A DNA stretch of 64,000 bases from NCBI RefSeq assembly GCF_030929615.1, contig NZ_JAVFVU010000015.1, positions 62,001 to 126,000 on the forward strand. The letters are read 5' to 3'. The translations under genes were made by a program, and so were the position numbers. This DNA comes from Dyadobacter sp. LHD-138. GTDB lineage: Bacteria > Bacteroidota > Bacteroidia > Cytophagales > Spirosomataceae. The notes under the pieces were generated by a model. That model did no database searches. It had not been told where the DNA came from and saw nothing but the letters and a program-made list of their open reading frames with translations. Shown one piece after another: positions 1 through 7,891 of this stretch (position 1 is its first letter; every line of letters begins with the position of its first letter).

Positions 1-611
1 CAGCCCACGATAAACAAATCTCCAAAAATAACACCCGGCGCATTGGCGGTGACATGGACCCGTTTTTTCATGGATTCCTCAACCGCCAACCCTGTGTAAA
101 AATCGACCCTGCCCCGATCGCCGAAATCTTTAATCAGTTTACCGGTAGAGGCATTTATCGAGTAAAGCGTTGAACCGAAAACAAAAAGCAGCGCATCCGG
201 CCTGCCCTTTTTCCCTGCATGGAAAGTAACCCCTCTTGTCCAGGTACTCACGTCGGTACTGTCGGGAGAAAATTCCCAAATAAGCATTCCAGTTGCAGGA
301 TCAAGGGCCACCAGCTTATCGCTTGGCATAAAGGCAAACATTTTACCTTTTACGATCAGCGGATTGAACAAAATGCTGGACCCGTCCTTGCTGTCCTGGT
401 AATTCCAGACCTGCTTTAGTTGGCTGACATTTTTTGTGTTGATGATCGACAAGGGAGAAAATTTGTTATTGGAAGCATCATGACCATAATGCCCCCATTC
501 CTCTTCCCCGGGTGATCCCTGTCGTATTTTTGGCACAAATCCAATGAGCAACGCCAACAAAATAGCTCCGGCCCCAAAACCAGCGAGCGAACGGGAATTT
601 ATTTTTTTCAT
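1..611 (-). CDS. PQQ-type quinoprotein dehydrogenase, N-terminal part (runs off left edge)
   Basis: Translating the minus strand from the ATG at 609-611 gives 203 codons without a stop, open at the left edge. A hydrophobic segment at about residues 8-25 is a signal peptide or membrane anchor. It is followed by WGHYGHDASNNKFSPL, the typical opening of the eight-bladed PQQ-dependent dehydrogenase propeller, and then by propeller strands such as LVALDPATG and LYSINASTGKL. Family members oxidise sugars or alcohols in the periplasm with pyrroloquinoline quinone. The metal and PQQ ligands lie outside the window, so activity cannot be judged. It starts 42 bp after the isomerase gene on the same strand and is probably the last visible member of the PhyH/Gfo/isomerase operon. 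A non-catalytic PQQ-repeat protein is the alternative. Confidence 0.8.
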   Translation of the reverse strand, partial: MKKINSRSLAGFGAGAILLALLIGFVPKIRQGSPGEEEWGHYGHDASNNKFSPLSIINTKNVSQLKQVWNYQDSKDGSSILFNPLIVKGKMFAFMPSDKLVALDPATGMLIWEFSPDSTDVSTWTRGVTFHAGKKGRPDALLFVFGSTLYSINASTGKLIKDFGDRGRVDFYTGLAVEESMKKRVHVTANAPGVIFGDLFIVG

Positions 612-653
612 AACAAATGGATATCCTAACAATTAATATGGCTCAACCCGGAC

Positions 654-1559
654 CTACAATCCATTGGCCAGCAATCTTTCATCAATAAACTGCTTGGCTC
701 TGGGCACATCCGCTTCTTCCAGGTGCTCGATGATCATCGGGATATTCGGATGTTGCCTGGCCAGCCGTTTAAGATATAAATCGTAATTCAAAGCGCCCAG
801 TCCGGGTGCCGGTAACTCGATCATGCCTACCCCACGAAGTGCATGCGCCTCATCACCATCGATATCAGCCATAGACACGCCAGCAAAGGTTTCGGCCAGC
901 TTTACATCTTTGGCGTGTGCAATCCTGATTTTATCAGACAAAGCATCAAATATCCGGTTCAACGTCAAATCCATAGCCCCGATGTTGTGTTCTTCAAAAT
1001 AATTGGTGGGATCCATCAACAGACCCAGATTCGGATGGTTAATGTCCGCAAATAACCGGAGCGTTTCTTCAACAGAGCCGATCACATTATTCACATACGT
1101 TTCCACACAGAATGTGACGCCATGCTGGCGGGCAAAATCAACAATGCCACCAATGACGTCAAGGCATTCGGCATAACCTTCCTCCGTTTTGTTTTTAGGA
1201 TCTGAAACCCAGTCACTTTCTAAATGATAAGTCCCTGTTTCACTGATCACATAGGGCGACCCCAGTTCATTGGCATGACGTATGATCTGCCTGAGATGGT
1301 CCAGGTTTGCCTTGCGCGTTGCAGCGATGGGGTGCACGAGATTTGTATAACCTGAAATACAGCAAATTGGCAAATTGTGATTTCTGAAAGTGTCCCTGAT
1401 TTTCCTGGCCTTTGCCGAATCCAGCGCATTGGTCGACAAATCCATGTCTTTGAAAGATACATCCAGCTGCACGGTATTGAAATGAAGCGCCCTGATCCGG
1501 GCTGCTGTCTGTGCGAGATCATAAGGAAAATAACCTGTAAAAATTCCAACCTGAACCAT
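654..1559 (-). CDS. Sugar phosphate isomerase/epimerase-like TIM-barrel protein
   Basis: This 301-residue protein has the xylose isomerase-like TIM-barrel pattern. It opens with VQVGIFTGYFPYDLAQTAAR. Strands carry likely metal-ligand acidic and His residues: VISETGTYH near residue 105, FCVETYVNN near 150, GLLMDPTN near 180, IAHAKDVK near 215, and MIIEHLEE near 275. Members bind a divalent metal and isomerise or epimerise sugars, inositols or their acids, but the substrate cannot be read from sequence. There is no signal peptide, so it is cytoplasmic. It begins 21 bp after the Gfo/Idh/MocA gene on the same strand. That pairing with an oxidoreductase is common in sugar and inositol catabolism and suggests consecutive steps. 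Confidence 0.85.
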   Translation of the reverse strand: MVQVGIFTGYFPYDLAQTAARIRALHFNTVQLDVSFKDMDLSTNALDSAKARKIRDTFRNHNLPICCISGYTNLVHPIAATRKANLDHLRQIIRHANELGSPYVISETGTYHLESDWVSDPKNKTEEGYAECLDVIGGIVDFARQHGVTFCVETYVNNVIGSVEETLRLFADINHPNLGLLMDPTNYFEEHNIGAMDLTLNRIFDALSDKIRIAHAKDVKLAETFAGVSMADIDGDEAHALRGVGMIELPAPGLGALNYDLYLKRLARQHPNIPMIIEHLEEADVPRAKQFIDERLLANGL

Positions 1560-1580
1560 AAGATCAATGCGTTTATTTTT

Positions 1581-2675
1581 TTACGAATATATTTCTGCAA
1601 TGTCGACAGCCCGGCGTTCTCTTGCTGATACGTAGCAGGCGTCTACCAGGGCCATTGTTTTTAGATTGTCCCTGCCACTGATCTCCGGCTCTCTATTTTG
1701 TTCCAGCGCAACCAGCAACTGGGCCATCGGCCCGGCAAAAGCATCCGGAAACCATACTTCCTCCCAACGCGGACGTTGCCAGCCGGCAATGTTTTTGCAG
1801 GTAAAATCCAGCGTGCTAGGGCTATGCGCAGGATAAGACGGCCAGCCGATCGTTCCTTTGGCCATACCGTCAAGGCCCTCTACACGGTATTTAATGTAAA
1901 TATCTTCCTCAGCGCCCTCCCGTGCCGGGCCTGTCCACACATCGTCCCAGGAAGAGGCCCGCATGCCATTTTCATATTCGAGAATATACAGGGCGATACC
2001 GTCTTCGTGCGCAAATTTTGAAATCGTACGCGGGTCCTGGGTTACGCTGCAATAAACACTTTTCGGATCGCCAAACCAGTAACGGAAAGTATCCAGGTGG
2101 TGAATGCTCATCACCCGCAAAGTAAGCCAGTTCATACCGGCTTGCCAGCCAGTCCAATGCGGGATGGCCCGCATGTCGATCGAGCCAAATACAGGTTTCC
2201 CAAGCAGTCCTTTGTTGATAAGGTCTTTGCATGCCCGTACCGATTGGTCATAGCGCATATTCTGATTTACACCCAATACCACACCGGCATCTTCGCAGAT
2301 CCGGACAATTTCCAAAGCCTCCTGGTAGTTCATCCCCATGGGTTTCTGGGCCAGTATGGCTTTGATATTTTTGTTTTTGACGGCCTCCTTAACGACCGTG
2401 AGTTGCGCGTCGGGCGGTACCGCGATGTCTGCCACCTCCACTTCCGGGTCGGTAAACATTTGCTGGTACGACGCGTATACTTTCGCAATTTTATGCCTTT
2501 CGGCAACTTTCTGGCTGTTGGCCAAGGTCCGTGACGTGATGGCTACCGGATTAAATCCTGCATTCCTATACGCTACCAGCTGGCAGTCGGCCATGATAAA
2601 ACCAGCCCCTACACAACCAATACCGACAGATTTATTTTCAGGAAAAACAGGGAGATATTCAAGATTCGTATGCAT
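1581..2675 (-). CDS. Gfo/Idh/MocA family oxidoreductase
   Basis: This 364-residue protein has an N-terminal Rossmann fold with the dinucleotide motif VGIGCVGAGFIMADCQL at residues 16-32. The family motif AQKPMGMNYQEALEI follows near residue 109, where the EKP lysine equivalent is the usual catalytic Lys. A C-terminal alpha/beta substrate domain contains HHLDTFRYWFGDP near residue 191. Such enzymes oxidise or reduce sugars, inositols or their derivatives with NAD(P). No Tat or Sec signal is evident, so it should be cytoplasmic. It lies 10 bp downstream of the dioxygenase gene and 21 bp upstream of the isomerase, so the three are almost certainly co-transcribed. The exact substrate is unknown. 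Confidence 0.88.
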   Translation of the reverse strand: MHTNLEYLPVFPENKSVGIGCVGAGFIMADCQLVAYRNAGFNPVAITSRTLANSQKVAERHKIAKVYASYQQMFTDPEVEVADIAVPPDAQLTVVKEAVKNKNIKAILAQKPMGMNYQEALEIVRICEDAGVVLGVNQNMRYDQSVRACKDLINKGLLGKPVFGSIDMRAIPHWTGWQAGMNWLTLRVMSIHHLDTFRYWFGDPKSVYCSVTQDPRTISKFAHEDGIALYILEYENGMRASSWDDVWTGPAREGAEEDIYIKYRVEGLDGMAKGTIGWPSYPAHSPSTLDFTCKNIAGWQRPRWEEVWFPDAFAGPMAQLLVALEQNREPEISGRDNLKTMALVDACYVSARERRAVDIAEIYS

Positions 2676-2685
2676 AAAACATCGG

Positions 2686-3519
2686 TTATGAGCGGTTCAA
2701 ATCCTGCAAAGTGATTTCCGCTTCTTTACTGAGAAAATCTGCCTGGGTAACCGACCGGCCCCCGCTTTCCAGTAAAGCACTGTCCGAAACCATTTTTACC
2801 GGCTCGATGCATGACATATTTTTTTCTCTGAAAGGTTTGTTAAAAGACAGATTATACGCTGAAATAACCGACCATCGGGGATTATCAGACAGATTAGCGT
2901 CCGATCGGTGGAGAATATTGCTGTGAAAGAAAAGCGTATCCCCTGCCTTCAGCTCCACATAAACGAGCTCGCTGTTTTTTTCGGCTTCCGCCACAAAATC
3001 CGGATCTGCTCCCTGCTGCTCGCCAACAAATGAATGCTCAAACCGCTGCATTTTATGGGTTCCCTTCAATACCTGTAAACACCCGTTTTCAATCGTGGCA
3101 TCTGTAAGTGCAACCATCACCGAAATCATGGCCTCAGGGTACAAAAAGCCATTTTTATACCAGTAACCATAGTCCTGGTGCCACTCCCAGGCTCCTCCTT
3201 TTTTAGGCTCCTTCTGCATGACCTTTGAATGGAAATGACAAACTTCTCCAACATTTCCAAGCAGCATTTCCACGGCCTTTACCATGCGTTCCGACCGGGA
3301 CATAAGTCCGAACGAATCATCACCGGGCGTAAACCAGAGTGTCAGCTTTGTCCGGTTTCCGTTGGTATCTTTCAGGTCAAATGCATGGCTCGTCACACTG
3401 TCATCAGTGGCCAGGTTATAAAGCAGACCAATCTCATCCTGATTAAAAAAATTACGCTTAATTAAGAACCCATCTCTTTCGAAATCCGATTTTTCGGTAA
3501 TGCTAAGTTTTGTTTCCAT
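2686..3519 (-). CDS. Phytanoyl-CoA dioxygenase (PhyH) family Fe(II)/2-oxoglutarate oxygenase
   Basis: This 277-residue protein has the PhyH fold signature. The proximal iron ligands are H114 and D116 in WEWHQDYGYW. The distal His is H204 in NILHRSDAN. An Arg about 11 residues later (R215) would bind the 2-oxoglutarate carboxylate. All ligands are present, so it is predicted active. Bacterial PhyH proteins hydroxylate varied small molecules, and this substrate is unknown. It is the first gene of the minus-strand operon ending in the PQQ protein and is separated by 164 bp from a divergent AraC regulator, which probably controls it. Confidence 0.88.
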   Translation of the reverse strand: METKLSITEKSDFERDGFLIKRNFFNQDEIGLLYNLATDDSVTSHAFDLKDTNGNRTKLTLWFTPGDDSFGLMSRSERMVKAVEMLLGNVGEVCHFHSKVMQKEPKKGGAWEWHQDYGYWYKNGFLYPEAMISVMVALTDATIENGCLQVLKGTHKMQRFEHSFVGEQQGADPDFVAEAEKNSELVYVELKAGDTLFFHSNILHRSDANLSDNPRWSVISAYNLSFNKPFREKNMSCIEPVKMVSDSALLESGGRSVTQADFLSKEAEITLQDLNRS

Positions 3520-3683
3520 ACTTCAAAATGTCTTAATACTGAATAATAGCTAAAATTTTCTTTAAATAGTAATAAGACAAAATAACGGTAATTTTCAGCA
3601 GCAGACCATCGGTATTTTCGTAGTTTTATATGTTATTTTGAATAAATGGAATAAAATAATCCTAAAAATATCAAGCATACCAG

Positions 3684-4547
3684 ATGAAACCGCTCATACA
3701 GAAACTACCCCTCGATAGCAGCTCATCGTTTGTGGCACGCACTTATACCACACCCCACTTCGAAACGCCCTGGCACCAGCACGAAGAATATGAGTTGCTG
3801 ATCGCGGCAAAAGGATACGGTTCCGCTTTTATTGGTGACTACATTGGCGCGTATCAGATGGGTGACGTATTTCTCCTGGGCAAAAACCTGCCGCATTGGT
3901 TTAGAAAAAAAGATTTTGATATGATCGGCAGTTCCGTGGTCGTTCAGTTCACTGAAGACATTTTTGGCGAGCGTTTTTTGAGCCTGCCCGAAATGCAACT
4001 GATCAGAAACACCCTTCATAATGCTTCCCAAGGCATCGCTTTGAAAGGAGCATTAAGGGAAAGAATCGGAAAAACGCTTCGTATGATCGAATCGCTTTCG
4101 GGCTTTGCGCAACTGGCCGCCCTGCTCGACTGCCTGCACCAGATCAGTATTTCGGATCAAATCACCTACCTGACCCAGTCACCCATCGTCAGCTTCTCTA
4201 AACAAGACCAGGACAGGATTCACAAAGTCTTTGAATACACCATGCAGCATTTTCAAAGAAAAATTTTTCTGAAAGATGTCGCAGCACTTACGAATCAAAG
4301 TGTGTCTGCATTCAGTCATTATTTCAAGAAAAACACCAAAAAAAATTATATTCAATTCCTGACCGAAATACGGATTTCCCACGCATGCAAATTGCTCATC
4401 ACCACGGAAAAATCCATTACCGAAATCTGCTATGAGAGCGGGTTTCACAACTGGTCCAATTTCAGCCAGCATTTTAACACGCTGATGCAGCAGTCTCCAC
4501 TGAAATACCGGAAGGAGTACCTGACCACAAACGCAGACAAATGGTGA
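3684..4547 (+). CDS. AraC family transcriptional regulator (cupin sensor domain)
   Basis: This 287-residue protein has an N-terminal cupin-like effector domain; WHQHEEYELLIAAKGYGSAF at residues 31-50 contains the HxHxxxE-like strand. A C-terminal AraC double helix-turn-helix covers about residues 185-285, including DVAALTNQSVSAFSHYFKK and the closing ITEICYESGFHNWSNFSQHF. Regulators of this layout usually respond to a sugar and activate a neighbouring catabolic operon. It is divergent from the dioxygenase/oxidoreductase/isomerase operon and shares a 164-bp AT-rich promoter region with it. The inducer is unknown. Confidence 0.9.
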   Translation: MKPLIQKLPLDSSSSFVARTYTTPHFETPWHQHEEYELLIAAKGYGSAFIGDYIGAYQMGDVFLLGKNLPHWFRKKDFDMIGSSVVVQFTEDIFGERFLSLPEMQLIRNTLHNASQGIALKGALRERIGKTLRMIESLSGFAQLAALLDCLHQISISDQITYLTQSPIVSFSKQDQDRIHKVFEYTMQHFQRKIFLKDVAALTNQSVSAFSHYFKKNTKKNYIQFLTEIRISHACKLLITTEKSITEICYESGFHNWSNFSQHFNTLMQQSPLKYRKEYLTTNADKW

Positions 4548-5165
4548 TCCGGGAGCCCTGGAAAAATGAGCAATGATGTTTTGTTCTACGCTATCCGAAG
4601 ATAATTTTTATAGCATTAAAAAAAGGCGCAAATTTGAAGCAAAAATGTATCCAAAACCAACTCCGGGCGGTCTGGATATTACGACTAACTGCAGCCAACA
4701 CCACCAGCCGTTCCAAAGGAACGATATTTTGCAATTTCAATATCATTGCTACCGCGCGGCGGGATAAATCGATCTGGTTTTCGTTCCGTAGGAACGTTTC
4801 GTGATATTGATAGGACCAATTAAGTAGAAATGAAAAAAATATTCAGGTAGCGTAGTTTTGTTCAACTTTGCTGCGGTATTGCTTACCAAAAAATGCTCTC
4901 AAAAGCCGAAATTAGAATTTCGACGATTGAGAGCATTTTACTAAACAAAAAATTCGATTTCTGAAATGGTTATGCCACCCTTTCAGGGTTATGACCTTAA
5001 TGTTTGATCCAATTTCCTACAATAATATCATCCCTTCGGGATTATTAATCCGAAGAATATTTAACCCAATTTCATACATTTACAAGATATTGATTTTGAG
5101 CAATTTATAATTTTCAAAATTTCAACAAGGTCTCGTCGGGTTAATACCTTTAAGTTTAAACAACT
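4548..5165. repeat. Gene-free stretch with a chain of short palindromes and a long nested inverted repeat
   Basis: No convincing gene lies here. Four compact palindromes with three-base loops are present: CGTTCC-AAA-GGAACG (4709-4723), CGTTCC-GTA-GGAACG (4782-4796), ACCCT-TTC-AGGGT (4977-4989) and ATCCC-TTC-GGGAT (5030-5042). A nested inverted repeat pairs AAATGCTCTCAA (4891-4902) with TTGAGAGCATTT (4927-4938), with CGAAATT/AATTTCG inside it (4908-4914, 4917-4923). The motif CGTCGGGTTAAT at 5134-5145 recurs twice in the kdpC-porin gap. Such elements look like dispersed extragenic palindromes. Whether they act as terminators is unclear, since none has a clear U-tract. Confidence 0.6.
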
Positions 5166-6074
5166 TTACTGGTAAAACCAGCGGGCTTTGTAAACCTTTA
5201 AATCCGGGAAAACAAAACTACGCGCTGGCGCAAGAAAACGTACGTGATAAGTCCACCAACTTTTTTCGGGAATTGTGAAAATGTACTGACCGGAACCATC
5301 CCGGCCCAGGCTCTTTATATTTTCACTGTCCGGAAAATCCTTGACCTTTGTGAACTGATGGTCATCCATACTGAAAATCCAGGCGCCATGGTGTTCCGTT
5401 ACAAAAAGGTTGTCGTCATCCGAAGTCAGGCCCAGTTCATGCCCGCCTATACCCGGAATCTTCCAATGCGCCGTTAAATTAAGACTTTTTCCATCTGTTA
5501 TCTTGTATTCCCGTAAAACATCATAACCCAACGCAAACAGGCTTTTCCTTTTGGCATTCCAAACCAGACCATGTGCTGAATACAGGCTGTCAGTAAACAA
5601 CGGCTTGTTGGGTTTACTGATATCAAAAAGCATGATCTTATTTCCATTCGCATGCGTCGAAGCGGCAGCTACCAGTTTGTTTCCGGGCAGTAAAGCAATT
5701 GAATGAGCGTTTGGCACATCTGCATAAAAAACCACTTTTTTATCGTGTACATTAAGGATCGCAATCGCGCCGGACGACGACGATATTAATATTTGCTTTC
5801 CATTGTTTATGGCTTTGCAATCATCGGTGGAATTAAATTTTTTAGTTCTAAAATCTTCTGGAAGATCTTTTGCCAGATGCGCGTCCCAGCTCCATACGAT
5901 TTCAGGAATGCTGTCACGGGACTTACTGTAATCCACGATTAGAATTTTACTGTCGCCGCATACCAGAAATGATTTCGGCGTAATGGCTTGTGAGAACGCT
6001 GCACAGGCAATCAATACTACGATTCCGAGTGAGCAGGTTAATTTTTTGACGTAATGAAGGTTTGTATTTTTCAT
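5166..6074 (-). CDS. Secreted beta-propeller protein, DUF6528-like
   Basis: This 302-residue protein has an N-terminal signal peptide (hydrophobic core at about residues 13-28, predicted cleavage after CAAFSQA). The rest has propeller-like repeats: SFLVCGDSKILIVDY, ILISSSSGAIAILNV, HSIALLPGNKLVAAAS, HGLVWNAKRKSLFALG and HELGLTSDDDNLFVTEHHGA. This matches the DUF6528 type as I remember it, a secreted six-bladed family often beside SusC/SusD genes. No catalytic residues can be assigned. It lies 243 bp downstream of susD on the same strand but beyond a terminator, so it is probably transcribed separately. The function is unknown; sugar or phenolic binding or a lactonase-like role are possibilities only. 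Confidence 0.7.
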   Translation of the reverse strand: MKNTNLHYVKKLTCSLGIVVLIACAAFSQAITPKSFLVCGDSKILIVDYSKSRDSIPEIVWSWDAHLAKDLPEDFRTKKFNSTDDCKAINNGKQILISSSSGAIAILNVHDKKVVFYADVPNAHSIALLPGNKLVAAASTHANGNKIMLFDISKPNKPLFTDSLYSAHGLVWNAKRKSLFALGYDVLREYKITDGKSLNLTAHWKIPGIGGHELGLTSDDDNLFVTEHHGAWIFSMDDHQFTKVKDFPDSENIKSLGRDGSGQYIFTIPEKSWWTYHVRFLAPARSFVFPDLKVYKARWFYQ

Positions 6075-6169
6075 GATATAATGATGGTAACAAGGAAGAT
6101 AGAAGCAGTTATTACAATTGATTTACCCATTTTCTAAAACCTCCCTTAAAGTTTTAGTCGTATAATCCG

Positions 6170-6210
6170 AAAAAAAGGCCGGAAGCCGTTCCCAGCTTCC
6201 AGCGCTCCGG
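6170..6210 (-). terminator. Rho-independent terminator after the susC-susD operon
   Basis: On the minus strand CCGGAGC (from 6210) pairs with GCTTCCGG, with one bulged base. The hairpin is followed by CC and a run of seven T. It lies about 108 bp downstream of the susD stop codon and before the DUF6528-like gene, so it should end the susCD transcript. Confidence 0.6.
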
Positions 6211-6317
6211 AATTTTGTTTTAGTCCTGAACAAAAAACGAGGTCAAAAGTATAGTCGGCTGCAAACACAAGGCTCAGCATAAAAAATGCATTGTCAATGT
6301 GCCCTGCCACGGCAATG

Positions 6318-7871
6318 TTAGTATCCGTTATTTTGTTCGAGCTTAGGGTTTCTGTCACGTTGTACATCGGGTATTGGCCACCAGTAATCCCTTTGCGCAT
6401 TGAATGTACGGGTCATGATTGGTTTGGCAGCATAGGTAAAAATTGGCCCGTTGAGTACAGTCTCGGCAGTTTTCCACCTGCGGATATCCGTGTAGTACAT
6501 GCCTTCGCCCGCAAATTCCACTCTGCGTTCCAGGCGTATTATCTCCCTCATTTCAGCTTTTGTCTTTCCTTCTGTCACTTTTGGCATTCCTGCTCTTACA
6601 CGCACTTTATTAACAGCCTCCAAAATCGACGCGTCGGGTGCGGCAACGGCCTCATTTTGTGCTTCTGCATACGTAAGCAGTACATCAGCAAAGCGCATGA
6701 CCATATAGTTGATTTCCGACCGGCCGCCCTGAAGATTGTTACTGTTGGCTTCCTTGTCGTATATGGTATATTTTTTAGTCCCATATCCGGTCACCACAAA
6801 TCGGGACGGCGTTACCACTTCTCCCTGAAAAGTATCGCCCGGGTATACAATCGTCTGATACATACGTGGATCACGATTGTTGTGCGGATTGGCAGCGTCG
6901 TACAAAGGTGACTGGGATTGCGGTAGCCCATCTTTCATCAGGTATGCGTTCACCAGATCCCGCACGGGCGCGTTCGTGTTATATTGGCGACCGACCAGGT
7001 CAAATGAACTTCCCAGCTGTGGCGCCATAAACTGTACATCAAATATGGACTCGACGCTGTTATCATTTGCAGGAAGAAACAGGCGGCGATAGTCCGCAAA
7101 CAGCGCGTAGCCAGTTCCAGCCAAATCGATAACCGCCTTGGCAGCATCGGCAGCCAGTTTCCACTTGGCCACATCGCCCGAGGGATTGTTGAGTGGACTC
7201 GCCTCAAAAAGCAGCACTTTCGCTTTCAAAGCCAATGCCGCACCTTTGGTAGCTCTGCCAATGTCTGTACCTGCCGTGTATTTTACAGGCAGGACAGCCG
7301 CTGCCTGATCCAGATCCTTCAACACCTGCTCCACCACTTCCGCCCGCGTATTGCGTGGCAGCGCCGACTGAGTAACCGGATCTGGCTGAGCAAGAATCAA
7401 AGGCACCCCGCCATAATAGGTTGCCAGTATCGAATAATACAATCCCCTCAGGAAGGCGGCCTCTCCTTTCATCCTGTTTTTTAACGCGGCATCCATTGAA
7501 ACTCCATCAATTTTTGCCAAAAGCGTGTTGCAGCGACCAATACCCCGGTAGCTGTCGTCCCACCGGGTTATGATGATCGATGAATTGGTTCCGGTTTGTG
7601 TACCCGCACCAATCACATTCCAGCCTCCCGAATTGTCATAATTATAAGCATTCGGTGTTGCAGTTTCTTCCCAGAGCGGTGTCGCCGTGCCTCCAAATAG
7701 TCCCTCATTTCGCAAGACAGCATAACTACCCGTGAGGCCCATCATAGCATTGGATTCAGAAGTCCAGAAGGAATCCTCGGTATAGCGGTCGTTCGGCTCA
7801 ACATTTAATGTATCGTTCCCGCAACCGGCTATGAATAAGCTGAGTGTAAAAACGCAAATTATCTTTTTCAT
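6318..7871 (-). CDS. SusD/RagB family nutrient-uptake outer-membrane lipoprotein
   Basis: This 517-residue lipoprotein has a lipobox ending at C17 (LFIAGC). TPR-rich SusD signatures follow: GEAAFLRGLYYSILATYYGG near residue 135 and the C-terminal RFADVLLTYAEAQNE and IRLERRVEFAGEGMYYTDIRRW. SusD proteins sit on the cell surface, capping a SusC transporter and binding the glycan or peptide ligand. The gene follows susC by 20 bp and is clearly co-transcribed with it. No glycoside hydrolase lies next to this pair, so the substrate cannot be guessed. Confidence 0.93.
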   Translation of the reverse strand: MKKIICVFTLSLFIAGCGNDTLNVEPNDRYTEDSFWTSESNAMMGLTGSYAVLRNEGLFGGTATPLWEETATPNAYNYDNSGGWNVIGAGTQTGTNSSIIITRWDDSYRGIGRCNTLLAKIDGVSMDAALKNRMKGEAAFLRGLYYSILATYYGGVPLILAQPDPVTQSALPRNTRAEVVEQVLKDLDQAAAVLPVKYTAGTDIGRATKGAALALKAKVLLFEASPLNNPSGDVAKWKLAADAAKAVIDLAGTGYALFADYRRLFLPANDNSVESIFDVQFMAPQLGSSFDLVGRQYNTNAPVRDLVNAYLMKDGLPQSQSPLYDAANPHNNRDPRMYQTIVYPGDTFQGEVVTPSRFVVTGYGTKKYTIYDKEANSNNLQGGRSEINYMVMRFADVLLTYAEAQNEAVAAPDASILEAVNKVRVRAGMPKVTEGKTKAEMREIIRLERRVEFAGEGMYYTDIRRWKTAETVLNGPIFTYAAKPIMTRTFNAQRDYWWPIPDVQRDRNPKLEQNNGY

Positions 7872-7891
7872 AATGTCTTTTAAAAATAGGA

